Below are positions 1 through 8,072 of a DNA stretch of 42,649 nucleotides, one piece after another. Source of the DNA: Desulfobacterium sp. (lineage in GTDB: Bacteria; Desulfobacterota; Desulfobacteria; Desulfobacterales; Desulfobacteraceae); contig JAEINR010000054.1 of NCBI GenBank assembly GCA_016342325.1, positions 1-42,649 on the forward strand, in the 5' to 3' direction. Every line of letters begins with the position of its first letter. Positions within the stretch are counted from its first letter, which is position 1. Both the position numbers and the translations under genes were made by a program. The notes below the pieces were generated by a model. The model did not search any database and had not been told where the DNA came from. It worked only from the letters and a program-made list of their open reading frames with translations.

Positions 1-257
1 TTTTGTTCAAACCTTAGGCGGATGGATTCGTTATGCACAACTTAAACTGCTGTCTTAAAACCTGGGTCCACTATATTGGGAATTGCGTCACCTTGTGTGT
101 TGCAACTATCTATGGATTTCAAGCGTGCTATCTGGATCTATCGGCACTCGTCTTCATAACATAACATATTATGAAGCGGCGTTTTATTAAAAATGCCATT
201 TGATTGTAACCGGGTTGATTTGCTTATCATAAAGCAGATGAACTGCCCTGGGAGGAA
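1..257. other. Non-coding left edge
   Basis: No convincing gene, RNA or strong hairpin is visible in these bases, which lie downstream of the leftward-reading transporter gene. The stretch is AT-rich compared with the coding DNA. A gene entering from outside the window cannot be excluded, but no open frame with family character is seen. Confidence 0.5.
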
Positions 258-1163
258 TTATGGGGATTTGTTTGTTTCCGGGGCTTTATCTTTGCCGGTC
301 ATGCCAAGGTAGATGGCCCCAAGCACAACAACAACGCCGGTCCATCCGGCCATGCCTGTCTGCCGGTTGAAAAAGAGGACATCCCATATGAATGAAAGCG
401 TCGGTTGCAACAGGAGAATCAGGCCTGCATGGGATGCTTTTACCTTTGGCAGGGCATTGGAAATCATCACCCATGCAAGGGCCTGGATGACAACACCCAG
501 GCATACAAGGGAGATCAGGCTGGTCATGTCGGGGATCGCAAAGGAGTCGTTTGAAGCATAGATCTTGCCGCCCAGGAAAAAGGAACAGGCCACAGACAAC
601 AGCATGAGATAATAAAACAGGGAAAAGTCCTTTTCATCGGATTGAAGCTGTCGTAATAACAAGAGGAACATGCTGTAAAATCCTGCGGTTGCTAACCCCA
701 GGGCAATCCCGGTGACATGGTCCCGGCTCAGATGATCGATGTCGACACCGATGATGAGAAAAAGACCGAAGAACGCCAACGGCAGGGACAATACAAAGGT
801 GAACCGGATTTTTTCCTTAAAAAACAGGAAGCCGACAAGGGCAAGGACAAAGACCTGGCAATTGCCCAGTATGGTGGCAAGCCCCGGGCCCACATATTGA
901 ATGCTCAAATGCCATACCCAGAGGTCAAAGGCGAATATGAGGCCGCAACCCACGGCCAGCAGGTTTTTTTTCAGGCTTCTTTTCTTAAACTCTTTTTTGA
1001 TAATACAGGCACCGATAAGGAAAACAGCGCCGAAAAATACCCTGTAAAAGGCGGATACCGAAGAGGAGACATGGGATGTTTTTACCAGCACGCTTGAAAA
1101 ACTGATGATGAACGCACCCATAACCAGTGCCGCAACCGGTCGGAGAACTATGCCTTTATTCAT
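258..1163 (-). CDS. EamA/DMT-superfamily transporter
   Basis: A 301-residue, very hydrophobic protein with about ten predicted membrane segments and an internal duplication, the hallmark of EamA (DUF6) drug/metabolite transporters. The N-terminal half starts near residue 10 with a membrane helix and a SSVLVKTSH stretch typical of the first repeat. The second repeat begins near residue 150 and ends with a short charged tail. Family members export amino acids, nucleosides or other small metabolites through the inner membrane; the substrate cannot be read from sequence. An AAGGA-like ribosome site lies about 11 bases before the ATG. It lies downstream of the GntR gene at 1278-1967 on the same strand with a gap of about 115 bases, so co-transcription is possible. 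The family is confident, the substrate unknown. Confidence 0.85.
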   Translation of the reverse strand: MNKGIVLRPVAALVMGAFIISFSSVLVKTSHVSSSVSAFYRVFFGAVFLIGACIIKKEFKKRSLKKNLLAVGCGLIFAFDLWVWHLSIQYVGPGLATILGNCQVFVLALVGFLFFKEKIRFTFVLSLPLAFFGLFLIIGVDIDHLSRDHVTGIALGLATAGFYSMFLLLLRQLQSDEKDFSLFYYLMLLSVACSFFLGGKIYASNDSFAIPDMTSLISLVCLGVVIQALAWVMISNALPKVKASHAGLILLLQPTLSFIWDVLFFNRQTGMAGWTGVVVVLGAIYLGMTGKDKAPETNKSP

Positions 1164-1277
1164 TCTTTTTCAATCCTTTTCTAATTCCCGGTGGTTTGTG
1201 ATGGCCTGGCGGAGTTCTGGGGCACAGGATGAAAATTCGGTTGAAAACACAGGGGAGGACCGGAAAGATCGTGATGG

Positions 1278-1967
1278 CTACTTGAGCAGCAGGTCCTTGT
1301 CCCGGGCCATGCGTTCGATGCAAATCACGGCATACTTTTTAACGTTGGAAATATGCTCCCCAAGCACTTTGCAGGCCTGGTCCACCTTTTTTTCGGCAAT
1401 GAGGTCATAGAGCTGTTGATGTTCCGTATCCACTGTGTCCATGGGGGTGATGAACAGCATGTTGCCCCTGTATTTGAGATAGAGCAGGTCAAAGAGATGG
1501 CGCAGGGTGTTCACCTGGAGGGGGCGGTCGGACAGCTCCGCCAGGGTCAGGTGGAGTTCCATGTCATTCATGAGGCGCTCTTTCAGGTAGATATCCCGTT
1601 TGGCATTGAGGTGGTTTTTCAAGGCTTTTTTCAGCCGAGCCAGGCCCTGGCGGTTGATGGTGCGGATGGTCCGTGGCAACAGGGAGACTTCGATCAGTTC
1701 CCTGAAATCATAGATCTCGGTAAGCTCTTCAAGGCTGATCTTTTCCGTGTAGTACCCCCGATTGGGTTCGTGCCTCACAAGTCCTTGGAATTCAAGCCGT
1801 TTCAGCGCCTGAATGATAGGGGTGGGGCTCATCTCCAGGCGTTCGGCAAGGTCCCGGTAGGAGATCTTCTGGCCCGGTATGATCTCGTTGATGAAGAACA
1901 TCCTTCGAATGCCCATGTAGGCTTCCTGGGTATAGTCGTCACGGCTTTTTTTTGTTTTCTTTTCCAT
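1278..1967 (-). CDS. GntR-family regulator, FCD (FadR/VanR) type
   Basis: A 229-residue transcription regulator. Residues about 10-75 form the GntR winged helix (SYRDLAERLEMSPTPIIQALKRL, recognition helix around SPTPIIQAL), and residues 80-225 form an all-helical FCD ligand domain. GntR/FCD proteins usually repress catabolic or transport operons until an organic acid or amino acid binds. The proline of the usual RTPVREAL recognition helix is kept, but the arginines are replaced. Upstream on its own strand (reading 2040 down to 2032) is TGGTATATC, a 9-mer found again at 38533-38541 in the promoter of the TRAP/ETF region, so autoregulation and control of that region are plausible. It may share a transcript with the DMT exporter downstream. 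The ligand is unknown. Confidence 0.88.
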   Translation of the reverse strand: MEKKTKKSRDDYTQEAYMGIRRMFFINEIIPGQKISYRDLAERLEMSPTPIIQALKRLEFQGLVRHEPNRGYYTEKISLEELTEIYDFRELIEVSLLPRTIRTINRQGLARLKKALKNHLNAKRDIYLKERLMNDMELHLTLAELSDRPLQVNTLRHLFDLLYLKYRGNMLFITPMDTVDTEHQQLYDLIAEKKVDQACKVLGEHISNVKKYAVICIERMARDKDLLLK

Positions 1968-2198
1968 GTGGCTCTTTCTGGTTTTCGATTGTGTCTGTTT
2001 TTGGCTCCATATGCCTCTATCCTCAACCGTAGATATACCAAAAAATACACAAAAGCAAGGGGGGGGATCCCTTGATCCAGAATGGAAGCACGTGACTAAA
2101 TAATTATTTTAATTGATTTATTCTTTTGATGTATGGATTTGGGGGAGGATTGTTTCAAGTTATCTGATTGGAAATTTAATTATATTATAGTTGGGTTT

Positions 2199-2272
2199 CC
2201 CCATGGGATCTGGGGGATTCTGTTGCACATGTCCCTGCCCATGGGGGTCATACGCCCGGGAGATCCCCGGGC
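2199..2272. terminator. GC-rich hairpins downstream of xdhC
   Basis: Immediately beyond the xdhC stop on the minus strand lies a perfect 7-bp stem, GCCCGGG/CCCGGGC (2254-2260 and 2266-2272, 5-base loop). Farther out is a pair of CCCCATGGG/CCCATGGGG arms (2199-2207 and 2238-2246). There is no clear T-run, so termination by this hairpin is only a possibility; mRNA end protection is equally likely. Confidence 0.4.
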
Positions 2273-2280
2273 CATGGTGC

Positions 2281-3318
2281 TCATTTACGGTTTTTAACGG
2301 CAATAAGCTCAGAGACAATGCTGACGGCAATTTCAGCAGGTGTTTCCGCGAGAATCTCCATGCCTATGGGGCTGTAAACCGTTTTTAAACGCGTCCCAGA
2401 GATCCCTTCTTCCATGAGATTGTCATATATTCGGTCTCTTTTTTGCTTGCTGCCGATCATGCCGATGTACCGTGCAGGGGTTTTCAAAGCCCCCCTTAAA
2501 ACGGTCTGATCATGGAGGTGGCCCCGGGTGAGGATGATGATAAAACTGGATGGGGTGACGTCCAGGGTTCCAAAGGGATCGGAAAAATCGTCTATAACAT
2601 GGATCCCCTCTGCCCGGTTAAACCGCTCCCCATTGGCAAATTCTTTTCGATCATCAATGATCACCGTGGGCAGGTCAAGCAGGGCCGTGAGTTCCGCCAC
2701 TTTTTGGGATACATGACCGGCCCCGAAAATAAATACGGTACCGGTGGCAGGAATGGGCTCGTAGGTGATTTTTCGGTTGCCGAAGGTCGTGATCACAGGG
2801 GCATTTTTAGTGAAATGGGTTTTTAGCAGATCGTCTGAAAATGATTCAGGAACCAGGTTTTTCCCAATGACCCCAAAGGAGTCAGTGATAAGACACTGGT
2901 TGAGCGCCAGGGTGCCGTCTTTTGTTCCACTTAATTCTGAGACCAGCATGCACCTTTTTCTGTCACCCATTTCTTGGGCAATCTTTTGGTACAGGCCGAT
3001 CTGCTCTCCGGCCGTGGTGTCAATGAAAACCGTGATTGCACCGCCGCAGATCATATCCAGGCTTTCTTTTAAATCCTGGTTCAGGTTGAAATCGAGAAGC
3101 ACATTTTTTTTCAGGCCGATCAGTTCCTGTCCCTTTTTGATCACCTGGGCTTCCACGAGTCCGCCCCCGATGGTTCCCCGGATGGTCCCATCGGCCAGAA
3201 TGAGCATCTTTGTGCCAGCTGTCCTGGGGGTGGAACCGGAGTGACTCAGGATGGTGGCCACGGCAAATGGGATGTTACCTTTTATCAGATTGAGTATATC
3301 CTGAATGACTGTTTTCAT
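2281..3318 (-). CDS. xdhC: XdhC/CoxI-family molybdenum hydroxylase maturation protein
   Basis: A 345-residue protein with an N-terminal XdhC_CoxI domain (VATILSHSGSTPRTAGTKML near residues 15-40, then GTIGGGLVE) and a C-terminal Rossmann XdhC domain starting at FIFGAGHVSQKVAEL near residue 205. XdhC proteins bind the molybdenum cofactor, help insert the terminal sulfur and deliver the cofactor to xanthine-dehydrogenase-type enzymes in the cytoplasm. The open frame extends 80 residues farther upstream, but that stretch is a shadow of the neighbouring gene; the ATG at 3318 starts the family homology and lies 4 bases after the neighbour's stop. Its likely client is the three-subunit enzyme at 9454-13275. 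It is transcribed with the molybdopterin-binding protein and a GntR regulator. Confidence 0.9.
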   Translation of the reverse strand: MKTVIQDILNLIKGNIPFAVATILSHSGSTPRTAGTKMLILADGTIRGTIGGGLVEAQVIKKGQELIGLKKNVLLDFNLNQDLKESLDMICGGAITVFIDTTAGEQIGLYQKIAQEMGDRKRCMLVSELSGTKDGTLALNQCLITDSFGVIGKNLVPESFSDDLLKTHFTKNAPVITTFGNRKITYEPIPATGTVFIFGAGHVSQKVAELTALLDLPTVIIDDRKEFANGERFNRAEGIHVIDDFSDPFGTLDVTPSSFIIILTRGHLHDQTVLRGALKTPARYIGMIGSKQKRDRIYDNLMEEGISGTRLKTVYSPIGMEILAETPAEIAVSIVSELIAVKNRK

Positions 3319-3322
3319 AGGG

Positions 3323-4339
3323 CTATTTCCCAAATCCGCAAACGGGGTATTTACAGGTTTTGCAATTTGAGCAATAGCCGCCATGGCCCATTCGGGTAAT
3401 GGTGGAACGATCCACGACTTCCCCTGCCATAAGCCTGGGAACAACGAGATCAAAAATACTGGCCCGGTGGTACATGACACAGCCGGGAAGACCCACCACG
3501 GGGATTCCATCAATGTGGGCCAGCATGAACATGGCTCCGGGAAGCACCGGGGCACCATAGGTCACCACTTTGCCGCCGGCGGCGCGGATGGAAGAGGGGG
3601 TCAGGTCATCGGGATCAACGGACATTCCGCCAGTGACGGCGATCATCTGTGCGCCGTCATCCATGAGGGAACGGATGGCATTGGCGGTCATCTCCATTTC
3701 ATCCGATACCAGTATTTTTTTAAACACCCGGCTTCCCAGGTCCTGGAACTTTTTCTCCACCACCGGCCCGAATTTATCCTTTATTCTTCCATGGTATATT
3801 TCGCTGCCGGTGATGACCATGCCCACCTTGAGCTGGGAAAAGGGTTTTATCTCGATGATGGGAAAATGGGCTTGGCAGATCTCTTCCACGGCTTTTATCT
3901 TTGCCTCGTCAATGGAGAGGGGAATGATGCGGGTACCGGCCAGGTCCTGTTTTTCCTCCACGGTCTGAAGACTATGGAGGGTTGCAAACATGATCTCTTG
4001 GATGTGATTAATTTTGTCGAGGGCATCTACATTGACTTTTAACAAGCCTTGGGTTTCCGCAATAAAGGTTACCTTCCCTTCCACCGGTTCCGTCAGCGTA
4101 ATTCCTTTTCCGCAGGCTGCCGAGGCAATTCTCCTGGCCGCATCATTTTCATGGATCCTGCCTTTAAAGTCAGCCACATAAATGTGCCGTTTGCCAAGGT
4201 CCAACAGCCTTGGGATATCCTGCTCGGTGATAACATGGCCTTTTTTAAATGTGGGACCTTTGAATACATCGGGAACAATTTCAGTGATGTCATGGCATAA
4301 AATCGTTCCAACGGCTTGTTCAACGGGGATACTTTTCAT
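3323..4339 (-). CDS. MoeA/MogA-like molybdopterin-binding protein with Cys-rich tail
   Basis: A 338-residue protein whose C-terminal half carries a MoCF-biosynthesis (MogA/MoeA-like) fold: VGMVITGSEIYHGRI near residue 170, then a TGGMSVDPDDLTPSSIR signature and LPGAMFMLAHIDG. It ends in a four-cysteine tail (C323, C326, C329, C334) in the context GHGGYCSNCKTCKYPVC. Such proteins handle molybdopterin, but unlike MoeA this class is found beside molybdenum hydroxylases and XdhC, so a dedicated cofactor-tailoring role is inferred. The Cys tail could bind zinc or an Fe-S cluster. ATG 4339 is preferred over an in-frame start 23 codons upstream because AGGAGC lies about 11 bases before it. Second gene of the minus-strand GntR-Mop-XdhC operon. 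Confidence 0.8.
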   Translation of the reverse strand: MKSIPVEQAVGTILCHDITEIVPDVFKGPTFKKGHVITEQDIPRLLDLGKRHIYVADFKGRIHENDAARRIASAACGKGITLTEPVEGKVTFIAETQGLLKVNVDALDKINHIQEIMFATLHSLQTVEEKQDLAGTRIIPLSIDEAKIKAVEEICQAHFPIIEIKPFSQLKVGMVITGSEIYHGRIKDKFGPVVEKKFQDLGSRVFKKILVSDEMEMTANAIRSLMDDGAQMIAVTGGMSVDPDDLTPSSIRAAGGKVVTYGAPVLPGAMFMLAHIDGIPVVGLPGCVMYHRASIFDLVVPRLMAGEVVDRSTITRMGHGGYCSNCKTCKYPVCGFGK

Positions 4340-4415
4340 TATGGCGGTCAGCTCCTGGTTGTGGGTTGTAATGGGCTTTTCGGGTCGGTGTTGACAGGCG
4401 TGTGCCATCCCAGCG

Positions 4416-5087
4416 TCATCCTTTAAACGGGGGGGGATTTCGTTTAACGGCCGCTTTACTCAGGTCCAGGTGGTCCTCTAAAAGACTCAGGGCCTTGCCG
4501 GTGTCACCCTGGCGAACGGATTGCACAATGTTTTTGTGTTCTTCAACAACTTTGTCCATGCGCCCTTCGGCGGAAAGGGCGTGGGTCCCCATGATGTGAA
4601 GAATATCCCTGATGTTCTCCATGATGGCAATGAGGCGGTGGTTGCCCACTAACCGAGTAAAGGCCATATGGAAATTTCGGTCCAGATCCATGAAGGCTGA
4701 AATGTCTCTGGTTGTTGTGGCAATGAATTTCTGGGCGGTAAGACTCTCTTCTATTTCAGTGAAATCCAATGCATCCCGCTGGGAACAAATTTTATTGAAT
4801 GTACCGGTTTCAATGATATGGCGGAGTTCAAAAATCTCTTCGATATCCTTATCTGTAAATCGTCTTACAATCACCCCTTTACGGGGGAGGAAAGTAATCA
4901 ATCCCTGGGAGGAAAGTTCCAGCAGTGCCTCCCGCACCGGAGTCCTCGATATGCCAAGCTGTTCGGCTAGTTTTTTTTCGTTGTAAATCATGTCTGTGGT
5001 TAACGTGTGGGAGAGTATGGAGCTTCGTAGGGCATCGTAGGCCATTTTTGCCAGGGGCGCCGGTTTGTTCAGTTCAGTTAGTTGCAT
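4416..5087 (-). CDS. GntR-family regulator, FCD type (paralogue A)
   Basis: A 223-residue regulator. The winged helix occupies residues 12-75 with the canonical helix SRTPVREALLEL, and residues 80-220 form an FCD domain with the metal/ligand residues D..FH (DLDRNFHMAF), EEH and EDHLDLSK. The start at 5087 follows AGGGACGATG; an upstream in-frame start would add 26 residues without family similarity. It lies head-to-head with a close paralogue at 5338-5997, and a GTGATATAT half-site occurs in opposite orientation before each gene, which suggests cross- or autoregulation. It leads the operon with the molybdopterin-binding protein and xdhC, so it probably controls molybdenum hydroxylase maturation and the divergent catabolic operon. 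The ligand is unknown. Confidence 0.9.
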   Translation of the reverse strand: MQLTELNKPAPLAKMAYDALRSSILSHTLTTDMIYNEKKLAEQLGISRTPVREALLELSSQGLITFLPRKGVIVRRFTDKDIEEIFELRHIIETGTFNKICSQRDALDFTEIEESLTAQKFIATTTRDISAFMDLDRNFHMAFTRLVGNHRLIAIMENIRDILHIMGTHALSAEGRMDKVVEEHKNIVQSVRQGDTGKALSLLEDHLDLSKAAVKRNPPPFKG

Positions 5088-5118
5088 TGTGTCATCGTCC
5101 CTATGAATGTTTGCATAT

Positions 5119-5286
5119 GTGATATATTGCACGCGAAAGTTACGGGAGTCAAGCAATAACTCCATGGATAAAAAGAACCTTAGGCCCCAAGGCTTTTAAG
5201 GGACGGGTTCTGGAAACACTGTTCTTTTAATGTGCGAAAAAAAATAAAATCGCTTGACATGTGACATTGCGTATATGATATATCAC
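5119..5286. promoter_or_regulatory. Divergent GntR promoter region with inverted GTGATATAT sites
   Basis: GTGATATAT is read on the plus strand at 5119-5127 and on the minus strand at 5286-5278. The second copy forms a perfect 10-bp palindrome, TGATATATCA, at 5276-5285. A TTGACA (-35-like) lies at 5254-5259, placing the palindrome where RNA polymerase would contact the -10 region of the rightward promoter. AT-centred palindromes of this type are typical GntR/FCD operators. The -10 element itself is not clean, so the exact promoter position is uncertain. Confidence 0.55.
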
Positions 5287-5292
5287 ATTAAA

Positions 5293-5334
5293 TATACCTA
5301 ACCAAGATAGTGCTATACCTAACAAGGATGGTGC
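5293..5334 (+). repeat. Tandem 21-bp repeat carrying the ribosome site
   Basis: Two adjacent 21-base copies (5293-5313 and 5314-5334) match at 18 positions. Each begins TATACCTAAC and ends GTGC. Only the second copy contains AAGGA (5324-5328), which serves as the ribosome site for the ATG at 5338; the first copy reads AAGA instead. Confidence 0.7.
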
Positions 5335-5337
5335 GGA

Positions 5338-5997
5338 ATGGGACTGACAGAATCGAAACAAACAGTATCTTTAACAAGAATGGCCTGCGATGCTATTTGC
5401 AGCTCCATATTTACTGATCGCTTAACCCCGGGTGGGGTCTACAACGAAAAACGACTGGCTGAACAGCTTGGCATCTCGCTGGAGCGTGTAAGAAAAGCCT
5501 TGCTGGCCCTTGAATCCCAGGGGGTGGTCGCGTTTTTGCCCTGCAAGGGCGTTGTCGTAACGGGTCTTTCAACGACGGATATCCGGGAGGTCTTTGAACT
5601 GCGGCGGGCCATTGAACTTGCATCTGTTAAAAAAATTTGTCTCACCTGTGAACCCGACGCACTCTTGCCCCTTGGGCATTGTCTCGAGAAGCAGCGACGT
5701 GCTGTGGAAGAAGGAAATAATCCCATTACATTTATGGCCATGGATCACGAATTTCACAGGCTGATCAGTCAACTGACCGGCAACCGTCGTGTGGTGACAA
5801 TCATGGAAAGCATCAGGGGGATTTTTCAAATAGCGGGGCTCCATGCCCTGGCCACAGAAGGCCGTATGGCAAGGGTTGTGGAAGAACATGCAAAGATATT
5901 AGACGCAATGCAGACGCATAATGTTGGGGAGGCTTTGATGCACATGGAGACCCATCTGGATCAAAGCAAAGAGGCCGTAAATAGTATTAAATCATAA
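5338..5997 (+). CDS. GntR-family regulator, FCD type (paralogue B)
   Basis: A 219-residue paralogue of the divergent regulator at 4416-5087, with high similarity over the whole length (YNEKKLAEQLGIS against YNEKRLAEQLGIS, similar ends). The difference lies in the recognition helix: the near-universal RTPVREAL is replaced by LERVRKAL around residue 43-50, so its DNA preference may differ. The FCD domain keeps D..FH (AMDHEFHRL), EEH and ETHLDQSK. The ATG follows AAGGA inside a tandem repeat. It is 18 bases from the cupin gene and is probably the first gene of the plus-strand catabolic operon. It may compete or heterodimerise with paralogue A; this is inference. Confidence 0.88.
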   Translation: MGLTESKQTVSLTRMACDAICSSIFTDRLTPGGVYNEKRLAEQLGISLERVRKALLALESQGVVAFLPCKGVVVTGLSTTDIREVFELRRAIELASVKKICLTCEPDALLPLGHCLEKQRRAVEEGNNPITFMAMDHEFHRLISQLTGNRRVVTIMESIRGIFQIAGLHALATEGRMARVVEEHAKILDAMQTHNVGEALMHMETHLDQSKEAVNSIKS

Positions 5998-6015
5998 TAT
6001 TAAAGGAAGGTTGTT

Positions 6016-6360
6016 ATGGCAAAGCCGGAAATTGAATTTATCGATTACGACACCGAATATGATTGGCGCCCCGTGGAAGGGGATACCTTTGGCATCAAAG
6101 AAAAAATACTAAGCCATGATCCTGAAACAGGTGATTATACCCGTATGTTGAAATTCCCTCCGGGTATAGAAACCTCGGAGACCCTGGTCCACGAATTCTG
6201 GGAAGAGGTACTGCTTATTGAAGGTACCCTGTACGATATCGCAAAGGAAGAAACCTATCTGCCGGGTTACTACGCCTGCCGCCCCCCTGGAATGCTCCAC
6301 GGACCTTACAAAATCCCCACCGGTTGTATCACCTTTGAAATTAGATATCATAAAAAATAG
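6016..6360 (+). CDS. Small cupin-domain protein
   Basis: A 114-residue protein with the pattern of a ChrR/DUF4437-like single cupin: about 20 residues of N-terminal lead, PPGIETSETLVHEFWEEVLLIEGTLYD (first cupin motif, with H and E candidate metal ligands near residues 60-66), and GYYACRPPGMLHGPYKIPTGC (second motif with H near residue 95). Cupins of this size act as small metal-dependent isomerases, dioxygenases or sensors. No substrate can be named. An AAGGAAGG ribosome site precedes the ATG. It is followed by a very strong hairpin before the next gene. Confidence 0.75.
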   Translation: MAKPEIEFIDYDTEYDWRPVEGDTFGIKEKILSHDPETGDYTRMLKFPPGIETSETLVHEFWEEVLLIEGTLYDIAKEETYLPGYYACRPPGMLHGPYKIPTGCITFEIRYHKK

Positions 6361-6365
6361 AATGG

Positions 6366-6418
6366 AATGAAGATTAAATAATGTCCGGTTCAGATTCGGA
6401 CATTATTTAATCTTCATT
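6366..6418 (+). terminator. Perfect 22-bp hairpin between cupin and DUF2848 genes
   Basis: The arms 6366-6387 and 6397-6418 are perfect inverted repeats of 22 bases with a 9-base loop (GTTCAGATT). The top of the stem is ATGTCCG/CGGACAT. A short T-run (TTTT) ends the structure at 6417-6420. It starts 6 bases after the cupin stop and ends about 19 bases before the next start, inside an apparent operon, so it may be a partial terminator, an RNase barrier or an attenuator. Confidence 0.7.
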
Positions 6419-6436
6419 TTCCCCAGGAGAAATAAA

Positions 6437-7138
6437 ATGGTGGATATAAATCTTACACTTGAGACAACCGAAGGAAGTCGCCCGTTAACCTTCAGTTACA
6501 GCAAGATGGTCAACGCCGGTTTCACAGGGAAAAATCAAGAAGAGGTGCGGCATCATCTGGACGAGTTGGCTGAAAAGGGGATTGACGTCCCGGATTCGAC
6601 CCCGACCCTATACCCAGTTGTTCCCCGGGCATTGTCAACGGATTCAGCCATGGACGTCTTTGGGGAGGAAACCTCCGGAGAACTTGAATATGTGCTGTTT
6701 TTCAAGGACGACAAGGAAATCTATGTGGGCCTTGGCAGTGATCATACCGATCGCAATCTGGAAGAGTTTCATATTCCCCGATCCAAGCAGATCTGTCCGA
6801 ATATCGTCACCACTAGCGTCTGGCCGTTGTCTGAAATCCAGGACCACTGGGATTCATTGACAATGCGCTGTTCGGTGGTGAAGGACAATGAAGAGATCCT
6901 GTACCAGGAGGGCGAGCTGGGACTGCTGTTGAATCCGGCGGAATTGATTGATTTTGTTAAAGGTAAAATTGAGGGTCCCCTGGATGGTACAGTGATCTTT
7001 TCCGGAACATTTAAAATGCTTACGGATGAGTTTGTCTTTGCCGATCGGTTTTCCGGGGAACTTGTGGATGGGCGATTGAACCGCAAACTGGTTTTCTCCT
7101 ATGACGTTTTGCCCCTTGATTATATGGACGTTGAGTAA
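6437..7138 (+). CDS. DUF2848-family protein
   Basis: A 233-residue soluble protein resembling the DUF2848 family, recognised by the central VGLGSDHTDRNLE motif (near residues 97-109), the preceding LEYVLFFKDDKEI strand and the SVWPLSEIQDHWDSL segment. DUF2848 proteins are distantly related to the fumarylacetoacetate-hydrolase fold and often lie beside amidases and hydrolases; no reaction is established. The ATG at 6437 follows CAGGAGAAATAAA. It is 18 bases upstream of the nitrilase gene and surely co-transcribed with it. The D-H-T-D cluster is a plausible metal site, but this is inference. Confidence 0.72.
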   Translation: MVDINLTLETTEGSRPLTFSYSKMVNAGFTGKNQEEVRHHLDELAEKGIDVPDSTPTLYPVVPRALSTDSAMDVFGEETSGELEYVLFFKDDKEIYVGLGSDHTDRNLEEFHIPRSKQICPNIVTTSVWPLSEIQDHWDSLTMRCSVVKDNEEILYQEGELGLLLNPAELIDFVKGKIEGPLDGTVIFSGTFKMLTDEFVFADRFSGELVDGRLNRKLVFSYDVLPLDYMDVE

Positions 7139-7156
7139 AAAAAAGAGGATTAAAAA

Positions 7157-7933
7157 ATGAAAGTCGCCTCAATTCAAATGTCGGTGGTTGAAGGAGATAA
7201 AGAGGCAACCCTTGCAAAGGCTGCCGAAAAAATCGCCCAGTGTGCCGATGCCGACCTGATTATTCTGCCTGAGATGTGGAACCTGGGATTCATCAGCTTT
7301 GATCGATATGAATCTGAAGCGGAAGATAAAAACGGCCCCACCCTTACCATGCTCCGGGGGATGGCAAAGCAGACCGGATCTTACCTCCATACCGGGAGCT
7401 TTGTGGAAAAGGAAGAGGGGAAATATTATAATTCCAGTTATCTTATCTCTCCCCAGGGTGAACTCGTTGGTCATTATCGCAAAATTCATCTGTTTGGGTA
7501 TAACTCCAAAGAAACCCAGATTCTTACCCCGGGTGACGCTGTTTCCGTTGTGGATACCCCCCTTGGAAAAATAGGACTTGCCACCTGCTTTGACTTACGG
7601 TTTCCGGAGCTTTTTCGCCGGATGGTTGAAAAAGGGGCAGAGATATTTCTGGTCTGTTCGGCCTGGCCCTATCCCCGGCTGGAGCCCTGGTTGATGCTGA
7701 ACAGGGTCCGGGCCCTGGAAAATCAGTGCATGCTTATTTCCTCCAATTCCGTTGGCATGAACCAGGGGGTGCAGTTTGTTGGGCACAGCATGGTTGTCGA
7801 CCCATGGGGTGTTATTGTGGCGGGGGGAGGAGACGAAGAGACGATTGTTCGCGCAGAGATTGACTTGAAGGAGGTGACCGCCGCCAGGAGTAATTTCCCT
7901 GGCCTTGCCAGTAAGGTGGCGTGGCTTAACTGA
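7157..7933 (+). CDS. Nitrilase-superfamily carbon-nitrogen hydrolase
   Basis: A 258-residue cytoplasmic amidohydrolase of the nitrilase/omega-amidase fold. The catalytic triad is visible: E39 (ILPEMWN), K109 (HYRKIHLF) and C144 (LATCFDLRFPE). Length and motifs match omega-amidase/Nit2-like and carbamoyl-hydrolase branches, not true nitrilases. It hydrolyses a C-N amide bond, releasing ammonia or an amine; the natural substrate is unknown. Next to DUF2848, a PreA-like flavoprotein and a molybdenum hydroxylase, it would fit late steps of N-heterocycle or amide breakdown. The ATG follows AGAGGATTAAAA. A 139-base gap separates it from the next gene. Confidence 0.88.
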   Translation: MKVASIQMSVVEGDKEATLAKAAEKIAQCADADLIILPEMWNLGFISFDRYESEAEDKNGPTLTMLRGMAKQTGSYLHTGSFVEKEEGKYYNSSYLISPQGELVGHYRKIHLFGYNSKETQILTPGDAVSVVDTPLGKIGLATCFDLRFPELFRRMVEKGAEIFLVCSAWPYPRLEPWLMLNRVRALENQCMLISSNSVGMNQGVQFVGHSMVVDPWGVIVAGGGDEETIVRAEIDLKEVTAARSNFPGLASKVAWLN

Positions 7934-8072
7934 CGTTCCATTGAAAACCCGTCGGCCACCGGTTGTTAAAGATTCCTTATCGGTTTTTGCCGATACGTTA
8001 AAAGAAGTTAAGTTAAATTTCTGGACAGGTTGTAAGTTTAATTATTAATGATCTAACGTAAGGATAAGAGTA

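Noticed and set aside
3319-3558. 80-residue N-terminal extension of XdhC
   Set aside because: It overlaps the molybdopterin-binding gene, lacks family similarity, and the ATG at 3318 begins the domain.
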